This document shows positions 1 through 6,971 of a stretch of DNA of 11,112 nt, piece after piece. The stretch covers positions 1 through 11,112 of the forward strand of contig JAZNKA010000072.1 in assembly GCA_045578305.1 (NCBI GenBank). The letters are read 5' to 3'. Positions within the stretch are counted from its first letter, which is position 1; each line of letters starts with the position of its first letter. Below the pieces are notes generated by a model, which had not been told where the DNA came from, did not search any database, and worked only from the letters and a program-made list of their open reading frames with translations. A program made the translations under genes and the position numbers. The DNA is from SIG440 sp045578305. GTDB lineage: Bacteria; Bacillota; Clostridia; Monoglobales; Monoglobaceae.

Positions 1-150
1 AAACCTTAACTCCCAGCACATACCCACGACTGGGCGTCGCAAGCACGCACAAGGAACTTCATCGATATGCCCTTCGGCGAATTTTTAGGCCCGCCCTGGG
101 GAATGAAACAGTCGACTAGAATACCGTTACCCATATTCTCAGGTTAAGTA
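1..150 (+). ncRNA. Probable structured RNA, 3' part, family not assigned
   Basis: No plausible reading frame covers this stretch, and its base composition is much richer in G and C than the AT-rich spacer after it. Several helices can be drawn: CTTAAC (5-10) with GTTAAG (143-148) as a closing stem, TCCCAG (11-16) with 96-101, AGAATA (118-123) with TATTCT (134-139), CCCA (23-26) with TGGG (31-34), and GCC (69-71) with GGC (76-78). A strong hairpin with a T-run follows at 162-194, as expected for a plus-strand RNA gene. The 5' end and promoter would lie off the window if the RNA is longer than the closing stem suggests. I looked for hallmarks of tmRNA, RNase P RNA, SRP RNA and common riboswitches and did not recognise any. 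6S RNA or the clostridial raiA RNA remain possible but unsupported. Strand is inferred from the terminator, which is symmetrical, so the opposite strand is not excluded. Confidence 0.45.
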
Positions 151-161
151 TAACATAATAA

Positions 162-194
162 AAAAATTTTCGCAAGGTTTTTGCGAAAATTTTT
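162..194. terminator. Symmetrical intrinsic terminator between convergent units
   Basis: A 14-bp perfect stem (162-175 with 181-194) closes a 5-base loop. Because the stem begins with A and ends with T, it presents hairpin plus T-run on both strands. It can therefore end the plus-strand RNA at 1-150 and the minus-strand operon. The PAP2 stop codon (193-195) lies at the edge of the stem. Confidence 0.85.
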
Positions 195-729
195 AGCGTT
201 TATGAGACAGTCGTTTTTCTGCAAAAAACAAGGCTTTGGAAATGGCAAATGCCAGTAAAATTGCACCAAATATGTCGGTCGGGAAGTGGACAAAAAGATA
301 AAGTCTTGAAAATGCAATCAAAGTGGCAAGGACAAATGCCCAAATGCCAAATTTCCTGTTTTTTCCCCAAATAACAAACGAAGAAATAAAGGATGACAAA
401 GTATGCCCCGACGGAAACGAAAAATCAGCAGGATTTTTGATAAGAAGCGAAACGGTATTATCTATCCAGCAGGGTCGTGGTCTTGCGATGATGTTTTTGA
501 GAAGCAGATTGCCGCAAATAAAACCGAGAAGAAGTCCCAAAAGCAACATAATTCCAAGCTTGCAGTGTTTTTTTGTGCACAAAAGACCTATGCCGATGGC
601 AATCCATACCGCACCAAAGTCGCCGATTTTTGTAATCTGGGGCATAATAAAATCCATAAATCCGCACCCAAAAAGCTTTTGGATGGATTTAAGGATTTCA
701 AGTTCAAAGATTTCGGTCCCGAAAAGCAT
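193..729 (-). CDS. PAP2-family membrane lipid phosphatase (undecaprenyl-PP phosphatase-like)
   Basis: A 178-residue integral membrane phosphatase with all three acid-phosphatase motifs of the PAP2 family: KX6RP (K78, R85, P86), PSGH (106-109) and SRX5HX3D (S141, R142, H148, D152). H109 and H148 are the expected catalytic histidines. Hydrophobic segments lie around 36-52, 57-77, 111-122, 127-146 and 152-171. Length and motif spacing fit the BcrC/YbjG-type enzymes that dephosphorylate undecaprenyl pyrophosphate on the outer face of the membrane. Other lipid phosphates such as phosphatidylglycerol phosphate cannot be ruled out from motifs. The start has a GGGAG ribosome site 10 bases upstream. 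It is the last gene of the leftward unit, 21 bases after the PF06695 gene, and its stop touches the terminator. An upstream-operon link to envelope glycan synthesis is inference from the divergent neighbour. Confidence 0.88.
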   Translation of the reverse strand: MLFGTEIFELEILKSIQKLFGCGFMDFIMPQITKIGDFGAVWIAIGIGLLCTKKHCKLGIMLLLGLLLGFICGNLLLKNIIARPRPCWIDNTVSLLIKNPADFSFPSGHTLSSFISSFVIWGKNRKFGIWAFVLATLIAFSRLYLFVHFPTDIFGAILLAFAISKALFFAEKRLSHKR

Positions 730-750
730 TTTTAAATCACTCCCATCGGA

Positions 751-1239
751 TTAAAAGAACAAAAATGTCATGCCGGTTGCCACAATATACGACGAAATTG
801 CCATAATAACAGCGGCGATAATTACGCCCAAAAATATTGCGGGAATTGCGTCCTTAAGCCTCATTTCAAGCATAGCGGCAACAAGTGCGCCTGTCCACGC
901 TCCTGTGCCGGGGAGCGGGATTGCGACAAAAAGACAAAGCCCCCAAAATTCGTATCGGGTAATTTTTGCTTTGTGTTTTTCGGCTTTTTCTTCAAATTTT
1001 GAAACAAGGCCGTCAAGTTTGTCGTTTTTGCTCCTCATCCACGCAAAGATTTTGCGGATGAACAAAATAATAAAAGGAATAGGAATCATATTTCCAATGA
1101 CAGCAAGGACAGATACGGTACATACATCAAGTCCAAAACCGACACCAAAAGGTATGGCGCCGCGAAGCTCGATAACAGGAACCATTGATATAAAAAAGGT
1201 GGCTAAAGCTTTGCCTAAATATGTTGAAAAAAAGTCCAT
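751..1239 (-). CDS. PF06695/COG2426 small membrane protein ('small multi-drug export' family)
   Basis: A 162-residue, strongly hydrophobic protein matching the PF06695 family by its ends: an N-terminal PVIELRGAIPFG segment (21-32, with E24 and R26) and the downstream LFVAIPLPGTGAWTGA segment (103-118). The two proline/glycine-rich segments look like re-entrant loops flanked by membrane helices, with a charged cytoplasmic stretch between (about 63-96). The family's 'multi-drug export' name rests on weak evidence. From memory, comparative work has grouped PF06695 with the DedA superfamily, some of whose members translocate undecaprenyl phosphate. Start is fixed by AGGAG (1247-1251) eight bases upstream of the ATG. 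It has its own promoter (1273-1302) and sits 21 bases before the PAP2 gene, so the two are likely cotranscribed. A role in carrier-lipid handling is a hypothesis only. Confidence 0.82.
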   Translation of the reverse strand: MDFFSTYLGKALATFFISMVPVIELRGAIPFGVGFGLDVCTVSVLAVIGNMIPIPFIILFIRKIFAWMRSKNDKLDGLVSKFEEKAEKHKAKITRYEFWGLCLFVAIPLPGTGAWTGALVAAMLEMRLKDAIPAIFLGVIIAAVIMAISSYIVATGMTFLFF

Positions 1240-1246
1240 TGGTTTT

Positions 1247-1251
1247 CTCCT
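1247..1251 (-). promoter_or_regulatory. Ribosome binding site of the PF06695 gene
   Basis: AGGAG on the minus strand, ending eight bases before the ATG at 1239. It confirms the chosen start. Confidence 0.8.
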
Positions 1252-1272
1252 GAAAAATTATTGGATATATCA

Positions 1273-1302
1273 ATTATATAATAGCATCGGTTTTTTTGTC
1301 AA
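1273..1302 (-). promoter_or_regulatory. Sigma-A-type promoter for the PF06695-PAP2 pair
   Basis: On the minus strand TTGACA (1297-1302) is followed by an 18-base spacer, which begins with six A, and TATAAT (1273-1278). Both hexamers are perfect consensus. It lies in the 89-base gap after the ApbE gene, so the two downstream genes can be expressed independently of apbE. The predicted start is near 1266. Confidence 0.75.
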
Positions 1303-1328
1303 TCGCAAAACTGTTAAATTTTTGCAAA

Positions 1329-2285
1329 CTATAAAATCTCAAGGGTTGCATCAAATTTTTCAACCAGTTTTTTGCCGTCTTCTTCGCCCATTACAAAGAC
1401 AGCGGTCGAAAGGGCGTCGGCAAGGACAGCGCTTTTTGCAGTGACGGTTACGCTGTCAAAGCCTTGAACTGCGGGATAGCCTGTTTTTGGGTCGATAATA
1501 TGATGATAAAGTGTGCCGCCGTATTCAAAGCTTCGCTGATAGGTGCCGCTTGTTGCGATTGAGGCTTCACCAAGTTTCAGAATTTTGGTGTATTCTCCCG
1601 TTGGGGCAAAGGGGGTCTGAAGTCCAATCCGCCACTTGCCGTCAGGCGATTTGGGGTTTTTGCCGATGGTGACTATGTTGCCGCCAAAATCAATTATTGC
1701 GGACTTGACGCCTGCATCCTTCAAAGCCTTTGCAGCTTGGTCTGCGGCATATCCCTTTGCAATGGCGCCCAGGTCAATTTTTGTATCTGCAAAAGCTTTT
1801 GTAACAGTGCCGGATTTTTTATCGAATTCTAGTCGCTCTCTCACGGAACTTTTGAGCGCGTCAGAAATCTCTTTATCGGTTGGCGGAACGGGGTTTTCTG
1901 CGTTAAACTTCCACAAAACCGAGACAGGTGCAAGCGTTATGTCAAACGCGCCGTTTGAAGAAATATTTATTTCATTGGCAAGCTCAATCATATTGATTAT
2001 GCTTTCGTCAACATTGACGGGGACAGATGCGTTTGCATTATTTATTTTTGAGACATCAGAGCTTTCGTCAAAAAAGTCGGACAGCTTGTGAATTCGGGCA
2101 GCTTCGCCAAAAGCGTCCTTTGCAGACTGTTGGTCAGCGCGCGAAAAGACGGTTATGCTGCAGACTGTGTCAAACAAAAACTCGGTTTCTTCGATGCCTT
2201 TGCCACCCTTTCGGGAATTCCAAAAGAGACCCGCCAAAAGCGTAATAATAATCAAACCTGAAAAAAAAGTCCTAAGCTTTTTCAA
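1329..2285 (-). CDS. apbE: FAD:protein FMN transferase (ApbE family), membrane-anchored
   Basis: A 318-residue protein that covalently attaches FMN from FAD to threonine or serine residues of exported flavoproteins (for example Rnf/Nqr subunits or FMN-binding-domain reductases). Residues 5-22 form a hydrophobic signal or anchor with no lipobox cysteine, so it is exported but not an evident lipoprotein. Family motifs follow in order: GAFDITLAPV (112-121), DLGAIAKGYAAD (171-182), DFGGNI (199-204), SGTYQR (246-251), HHIIDPKTGYPA (261-272), and D290 with T294, the expected Mg-binding pair. The start is TTG at 2285, with AAGAGGTGA seven bases upstream. An in-frame ATG at 2318 would lie inside the promoter. 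The C-terminus stops soon after the Mg-binding segment, slightly short for the family but with all motifs present. No flavoprotein substrate is encoded in this window. Confidence 0.93.
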   Translation of the reverse strand: MKKLRTFFSGLIIITLLAGLFWNSRKGGKGIEETEFLFDTVCSITVFSRADQQSAKDAFGEAARIHKLSDFFDESSDVSKINNANASVPVNVDESIINMIELANEINISSNGAFDITLAPVSVLWKFNAENPVPPTDKEISDALKSSVRERLEFDKKSGTVTKAFADTKIDLGAIAKGYAADQAAKALKDAGVKSAIIDFGGNIVTIGKNPKSPDGKWRIGLQTPFAPTGEYTKILKLGEASIATSGTYQRSFEYGGTLYHHIIDPKTGYPAVQGFDSVTVTAKSAVLADALSTAVFVMGEEDGKKLVEKFDATLEIL

Positions 2286-2290
2286 AAATA

Positions 2291-2299
2291 TCACCTCTT
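2291..2299 (-). promoter_or_regulatory. Ribosome binding site deciding the apbE TTG start
   Basis: AAGAGGTGA on the minus strand, ending five bases before the TTG at 2285. It supports TTG as the start in place of the upstream ATG at 2318. Confidence 0.8.
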
Positions 2300-2308
2300 G
2301 CTTTTTAA

Positions 2309-2337
2309 ATTCTACCACAAATATAAATTCCCGTCAA
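2309..2337 (-). promoter_or_regulatory. Promoter of the leftward apbE unit
   Basis: TTGACG (2332-2337), a 17-base spacer and TAGAAT (2309-2314), read on the minus strand. The expected transcription start is near 2302, which leaves a very short leader beginning at the ribosome binding site. Confidence 0.75.
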
Positions 2338-2342
2338 TTGCT

Positions 2343-2388
2343 TTACTTTTGCAAAGGTTTGTGATACAATGTGATATAATAGTATACT
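2343..2388 (+). promoter_or_regulatory. Promoter region of the glycan operon, tandem extended -10 elements
   Basis: Two copies of a TGTGATAnAAT-like extended -10 occur 10 bases apart: TACAAT at 2365-2370 and TATAAT at 2375-2380, each preceded by TGTGA. A third -10-like TATACT lies at 2383-2388. The only acceptable -35 is TTACTT (2343-2348), 16 bases before the first. Which -10 is used cannot be told from sequence. The region abuts the leftward promoter, six bases from its -35. Confidence 0.6.
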
Positions 2389-2402
2389 TTTTTTAACAGG
2401 CA

Positions 2403-2410
2403 AGGAAGTG
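2403..2410 (+). promoter_or_regulatory. Ribosome binding site deciding the MurJ TTG start
   Basis: AAGGAAGTG precedes the TTG at 2416 at a normal distance, and no ATG with a comparable site exists nearby in this frame. Confidence 0.7.
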
Positions 2411-2415
2411 ATTTC

Positions 2416-3969
2416 TTGAAAGAAGCTTCATCTGCCAAAACGGTCCGCACCATAGGACTTATGGCGGTTATTATATTTTTTGCAAAAATTCTGGGACTTC
2501 TTCGCGAGGTTTTGATTGCCGGTGTCTATGGGCAGGGGTATGTTTCAGATATTTTAAACACATCCACCCAGATTCCGCTGCTTTTTTTTGATATGACTCT
2601 TGGAGTGGCAATCCTTTCGACTTTTGTTCCGGTGTTTAACAAGTGCCTCGAAAAAGGCGGAAAGCAAAGTGCGATGCGTTTTGCAAACAATTTTATGTCG
2701 GTTACGGTTATGCTGGCGGTTGTTTTTTCAGCAATTGGCATAATTTTTGCTGAGCCTATTGTCGGCTTGATGGTCCCGGGCTACAGCCCCGAAAAAATTG
2801 TCGAAACAGCAAAGCTTTTGAGGATTTTATTTCCATCGATTATATTCACAACCGCGGCATACACATCTGTCGGGATACTTCAGTCGTTTGGCGAGTTTAA
2901 TATTCCATCGATTATCAGCGTGGTGTCAAACCTGATAATGATTTTGTATCTGCTGATTTTTGGCAACCGCTTCGGTGTGGTGGGGGTTATTGTTTCGATG
3001 GTTGTGGCGTGGGCATCGCAGCTTTTTGTGCAGATTCCTTACCTTACAAAATTTGGATATCGCTACTCCCCACGCATTGATTTTAGTGACAAAAATCTTG
3101 TTTCGGCAGCAAAGCTTGCAGTTCCGGTGCTTGTCAGCTCGTGGGTGCAGCCACTTTGCGTGGTTATCAATATGGCTTTTGGCTCTGCTCTTGGTGACGG
3201 CGCGGTGTCGGGGCTTAACTGGGCAAACAAGATTTATATAATAATGGTAGGTATTTTTGCCTATGCAGTTACGAACTTTATTTTCCCAAAGCTTTCAAGG
3301 CTGAATGCCGGCGAAGACAGCCACGCATTTTCTGAAACAACGCGCACTTCGGTTGCGTGGGTGGTGGCTATTATTGCTTTTGTCTCGGCGATGTTTATTG
3401 CACTTAACAAACCGATTATACAGGTTGTTTTCGAGCGCGGAGCATTTACCGCTGATGACACAAGCCTTACTGCAAGGGCTCTTATGTTTTATTCGGTGGG
3501 CATGGTTGGCTATGCCATCTGCGAAATACTGAACAAAAGCTTTTATGCCGTACAGGACGGAAAAACCCCGATGATTACATCAATGGCGGGGGTATTGGTG
3601 AATTTTGCGGCGGCATTTGTTTTTGTAAAGGCTTTAGATATGGGGGTTGGCGGGCTTGCTTTGGCAAGTGCGACCGGCTCAGGTTTCATGGCGATTATTT
3701 TGGTAATGGCGATGAACAGGCAAAGGCCGGGGACATTTGGCAAAGGCTTTGCCATTAATTTTGCAAAGGTGATTGCGGCAGGCGTGATTTCGGCACTTGC
3801 GGCACGCAGTATTTTTGAAATGGTTGACGGCATTGGAGTTGGCACAGTTTGGGCGTTTGCAAAGCTTTGCGTTGCAGGCTTGCCGGCACTTCTTTTATAT
3901 ATTGCAATACTTGTGATTTTGAAAGCAGACGAAATAAAACAGATAAGGAGATTGACCCATGAAAAATAA
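2416..3969 (+). CDS. murJ: MurJ/MviN-family lipid-linked glycan flippase
   Basis: A 517-residue polytopic membrane protein of the MOP exporter superfamily that moves undecaprenyl-linked precursors (lipid II for bona fide MurJ) to the outer face. MurJ signatures are the N-terminal KILGLLREVLIAGVYG segment (24-39, with the conserved arginine R30), NWANKIYIIMVGIFAYAV (268-285), FERGAFTADDT (339-349) and SFYAVQDGKTP (375-385), spread over about 14 hydrophobic helices. Length is normal for the family. Start is TTG at 2416. Its stop overlaps the next gene's ATG by 11 bases, so translation is probably coupled to the ligase-like gene. As first gene of a glycan operon it could be the housekeeping lipid II flippase or a dedicated flippase for the glycan made here, in the role Wzx has elsewhere. 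Sequence alone does not decide. Confidence 0.93.
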   Translation: MKEASSAKTVRTIGLMAVIIFFAKILGLLREVLIAGVYGQGYVSDILNTSTQIPLLFFDMTLGVAILSTFVPVFNKCLEKGGKQSAMRFANNFMSVTVMLAVVFSAIGIIFAEPIVGLMVPGYSPEKIVETAKLLRILFPSIIFTTAAYTSVGILQSFGEFNIPSIISVVSNLIMILYLLIFGNRFGVVGVIVSMVVAWASQLFVQIPYLTKFGYRYSPRIDFSDKNLVSAAKLAVPVLVSSWVQPLCVVINMAFGSALGDGAVSGLNWANKIYIIMVGIFAYAVTNFIFPKLSRLNAGEDSHAFSETTRTSVAWVVAIIAFVSAMFIALNKPIIQVVFERGAFTADDTSLTARALMFYSVGMVGYAICEILNKSFYAVQDGKTPMITSMAGVLVNFAAAFVFVKALDMGVGGLALASATGSGFMAIILVMAMNRQRPGTFGKGFAINFAKVIAAGVISALAARSIFEMVDGIGVGTVWAFAKLCVAGLPALLLYIAILVILKADEIKQIRRLTHEK

Positions 3970-5857
3970 CGGATATTTTTTGACCTTTTGGGGAATTTTC
4001 TGGGAGCGGTTTGTCAAAAACAGCGCAGTTTATCGAATTCTTTGCGGAATTTATGCGTTTTTTTCGAACAGATGGCAAAGCAGTATTTTTGCATCATTTT
4101 TCCGCAGAACTTTTTTTGATGACGATATGTCAGGAAAAAGCCTTGCAGGAAAGCTTTGCTTTCTGCCGTTCAGAATTCTTGAATGGATACAGAAAAAGGT
4201 CGGCAGCAAGCTGACAACCCAAAAAGAAAAAAGCTTTCTTGTGCGGACCTGCAAATATTATCTTCACAGCTCATTGGCGCTCAACACCCGTTTTGTCGGT
4301 GTGTTTGCGGCAGGCGCAGCGATTGCGTCGCTAATAGCGGGATTGTTTTTAGGCGGCGGAATAAAGGTTGAGATTTTAGTTCTTGCCTTTGGTGTTGTTT
4401 TGGCAATCTTTGATGTCAATATGACGGATTTTTTAAAGAATTCTCTTATTGTAAAGCTTATTGAGTCAGCTTTGGGGCTTGAATTTTCGTTTGATTTTTA
4501 TTATGTGACAAAATCCCGTGGTGCAAAAAGTGTTTCGTGTGCGGCGGTTTTTGGTGTCCTGACCGGATTTATAGCCGTTTTTGCATCACCTCTTTTTGCG
4601 GCGGCATTTGCACTTGGACTGCTATTCTTCTTTATGGTGCTTTACAAAGTAGAATTCGGTGTATTTATGACACTGTTCCTTGCACCGATTATACCCACAA
4701 TGGCAGTGGTTGCGTTGTCGCTTTTGTGCCTTTTCTCGCTTGCAATCAAGGCGGTTACAACCAAAAAGTTTGAATTCAAAACCGACGGGATGGGTCTTTT
4801 GATTATAATTATGCTGGCGGTGTATCTGCTTGCGGCATTTACCTCGTTTGCGCCATTTAAGGGAGTTCAAATCTGGTTGGTTTATTTTGCATTTATGATT
4901 TTTTACTTCCTTATTATAAATACAATAAAAACAAAAAAACAGCTTATGGGTCTTTTGACGGTATTCTCGCTTTCGGGACTTTGCGTATGTCTTTATGGCA
5001 TAATGCAGTATGTTTTTGGTTGGAATGTTTCTCAGGCGTGGATTGACGAAGAAATGTTTATGGACATAAAGATGCGTATTTATTCAACCCTTGAAAACCC
5101 CAATGTCCTGGGAGAATATATTTTGCTGGTTATGCCGGTGACAATCGCTCTTATGTGGAAGAAAAAAACTGCCTTCTCAAAAGTCGTATACGGGGCGATG
5201 GCACTTGTTATGGGCGTTGCTTTGATACTTACATTCTCGCGCGGATGCTGGATTGGTATTATGGCAGCGGCGGCGGTGTTTGTTACCTTTGCGGCAGGAA
5301 AACTGTGGGGACTTTTGCTGCTTGTTTTGCCGATTGTCCCGATGATTTTGCCTGAAAGCATAATAAACCGCTTTGCAAGTATCGGGGATATGAAGGACTC
5401 GTCAACATCCTACAGAGTTTATATATGGATGGGAACGCTCCTTATGCTCAAAGACTTCTGGCTGTCGGGCGTGGGGCCCGGGACCGAGGCATTCAGTCAG
5501 GTTTATCCGTTTTATTCGTACAGCTCGATAGTTGCTCCGCATTCGCACAATCTGTTTTTACAGATTATGGTGGAGTCAGGCATTTTGGGAATTCTGGCAT
5601 TCCTGATTTTGCTTTTGGTATTTTTCAGAAAACTGGCATCTGCACATCAGATTCAGGGCAAGTTTGGCGAAATTTCGGTTGTTATTACAGGCATCGGTGC
5701 GGCAACTGTTGGCTTTTTGGTACAAGGGTTGTTTGACAACTGCTTCTATAACTATCGTGTGTTTATGATATTCTGGTCGGTGCTTGCACTTGGTGCAGCT
5801 GCCGCTAATGTCGCAAGAGTGGAAAAACAAAAAACGGAGGTAAAAACAGATGCTTAG
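3959..5857 (+). CDS. O-antigen ligase/polymerase-like membrane protein (Wzy_C domain)
   Basis: A 632-residue polytopic protein whose C-terminal half carries the O-antigen ligase (WaaL/Wzy_C, PF04932) pattern: LENPNVLGEYI (378-388), TFSRGCWIG (425-433) where R428 fits the conserved arginine, a second arginine in SYRVYIW (484-490), GVGPGTE (504-510), and PHSHN (527-531) in the large outer loop before LFLQIMVESG. Such proteins transfer or polymerise glycan from undecaprenyl pyrophosphate outside the membrane. The first 110 residues are unusual: a positively charged, largely soluble segment of no recognised family, so the protein is longer than most ligases. The ATG at 3959 has AAGGAG (3945-3950) eight bases upstream and overlaps the MurJ stop. 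Its own stop overlaps the glycosyltransferase start by 8 bases. In a Gram-positive cell the acceptor would be cell wall, teichoic-type polymer or protein, which cannot be read from sequence. Confidence 0.87.
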   Translation: MKNNGYFLTFWGIFWERFVKNSAVYRILCGIYAFFSNRWQSSIFASFFRRTFFDDDMSGKSLAGKLCFLPFRILEWIQKKVGSKLTTQKEKSFLVRTCKYYLHSSLALNTRFVGVFAAGAAIASLIAGLFLGGGIKVEILVLAFGVVLAIFDVNMTDFLKNSLIVKLIESALGLEFSFDFYYVTKSRGAKSVSCAAVFGVLTGFIAVFASPLFAAAFALGLLFFFMVLYKVEFGVFMTLFLAPIIPTMAVVALSLLCLFSLAIKAVTTKKFEFKTDGMGLLIIIMLAVYLLAAFTSFAPFKGVQIWLVYFAFMIFYFLIINTIKTKKQLMGLLTVFSLSGLCVCLYGIMQYVFGWNVSQAWIDEEMFMDIKMRIYSTLENPNVLGEYILLVMPVTIALMWKKKTAFSKVVYGAMALVMGVALILTFSRGCWIGIMAAAAVFVTFAAGKLWGLLLLVLPIVPMILPESIINRFASIGDMKDSSTSYRVYIWMGTLLMLKDFWLSGVGPGTEAFSQVYPFYSYSSIVAPHSHNLFLQIMVESGILGILAFLILLLVFFRKLASAHQIQGKFGEISVVITGIGAATVGFLVQGLFDNCFYNYRVFMIFWSVLALGAAAANVARVEKQKTEVKTDA

Positions 5858-6971
5858 GGTTTTGCAGGTTTCTTCGGACACGAACATAGGTGGTGCAGGC
5901 AAGTGCATACTTACCTATCTCAAATATTACAACAAGCAAAAGATAGAGACGGCGGTGGTTGTACCAAAGGGCAGTCTTTTGAAACCCCACATTGACGAGA
6001 TTGGAGTAAAGGTTTTTGAAATTGATGCGATGGCGGACAAGTCACTTGACTTTTCGGCGATAAAAAAGCTTCTTGATATTTTTCGCGAATTTAAGCCCGA
6101 CATTGTTCACACACACGCAAGTATGTCGGCAAGGATTGCGGCAAGGATTTATGGGGCAAAGGTAGTTTATACAAGACACAGCGTATTTCCACCAAACCCA
6201 AAGCTTACGCACGGCATCGGCAAAATGCTTTGCGGATTTGCCAACAATTCGACAGCGGACAAAATAATTGCGGTGGCAGAGGCGGCAAAGCAGAATATTT
6301 GCGACATTGGTGTTTCGGAAAAGAAGATTGATGTCATCTTAAACGGCGTAGAACCTTTGAAAAAATATTCCGACGAGGAAACAGCGAAGATAAAAGCAGA
6401 ATACGGCGTGCCCGAGGGGTATAAATGTGCGGCGATTGTTGCAAGACTCAATGAAGTCAAGGGACACAAATACTTTGTCGAGGCTGCAAAGCACCTGAAA
6501 GATATGGGTGTAAAGGCAAAGCTTCTTATTGCCGGCACAGGAGATATGGAAACGGCAATAAGACAGCAGATTGCAGACCTTGGTCTCGAAGAAGATGTGA
6601 TTATGCTTGGATTTTTGACAAATGTCGAGCCGCTTATGAATGTTATTGATGTTCAGGCAAACTGTTCATTTGGGACAGAGGCGACAAGCCTTTCGCTTCT
6701 TGAGGGTATGAGCCTTGGAAAGCCGGCTGTCGTTTCGGATTTTGGCGGCAACCCCGGAGTTATTAAAAACGGAAAGAATGGCTATCTTGTGCCGACCCAT
6801 GACTCAATGGCACTTGCACAAAGGCTCAAAGAGCTTTTTGAGGACAGCAGCCTTTATGAAGAAATGTGCAGGAAAAGCAAAGAAATTTTTGACAGCACTT
6901 TTACGGCAGTCAAGTATGCCGAGAATATTGACAATATTTATTTAAATCTTGGAGGTAAAAACAATGGATAA
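5850..6971 (+). CDS. Glycosyltransferase family 4 (GT-B fold)
   Basis: A 373-residue soluble or peripheral glycosyltransferase. The N-terminal domain opens with a beta-strand and GGAGK (14-18), includes DIVHTHAS (84-91), and is joined to a C-terminal donor-binding domain with VARLNEVKGH (197-206, R199 and K204 contacting the nucleotide phosphate in family members), GTGDM (229-233), and the EX7E motif FGTEATSLSLLEGMSLGKP (E277, E285). This is a typical retaining GT4 pattern using a nucleotide-sugar donor. Sugar and acceptor cannot be assigned. ACGGAGG (5834-5840) lies nine bases before the ATG. It overlaps both neighbours by 8 bases, which indicates coupled translation within the envelope glycan operon. 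It is the only glycosyltransferase in the window, so most of the glycan backbone must be made by genes elsewhere. Confidence 0.92.
   Translation: MLRVLQVSSDTNIGGAGKCILTYLKYYNKQKIETAVVVPKGSLLKPHIDEIGVKVFEIDAMADKSLDFSAIKKLLDIFREFKPDIVHTHASMSARIAARIYGAKVVYTRHSVFPPNPKLTHGIGKMLCGFANNSTADKIIAVAEAAKQNICDIGVSEKKIDVILNGVEPLKKYSDEETAKIKAEYGVPEGYKCAAIVARLNEVKGHKYFVEAAKHLKDMGVKAKLLIAGTGDMETAIRQQIADLGLEEDVIMLGFLTNVEPLMNVIDVQANCSFGTEATSLSLLEGMSLGKPAVVSDFGGNPGVIKNGKNGYLVPTHDSMALAQRLKELFEDSSLYEEMCRKSKEIFDSTFTAVKYAENIDNIYLNLGGKNNG
6951..6955 (+). promoter_or_regulatory. Ribosome binding site deciding the first DUF4330 start
   Basis: GGAGG lies eight bases before the ATG at 6964. A longer TTG-started frame from 6949 would place the start codon next to or inside this site, so 6964 is preferred. 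Confidence 0.8.

Noticed and set aside
1..150. Assignment of the left-edge RNA to tmRNA, SRP RNA or RNase P RNA
   Set aside because: I found no tRNA-like end, no SRP apical loop signature and no RNase P core segments.
1305..1325. GCAAAA/TTTTGC hairpin after apbE as a terminator
   Set aside because: On the minus strand it is followed by GATTGAC with no T-run, and the stem is short and AT-rich.
2286..2318. Upstream ATG at 2318 as the apbE start
   Set aside because: It lies within the promoter spacer and upstream of the predicted transcription start. The TTG at 2285 has a far better ribosome site and gives a normal signal segment.
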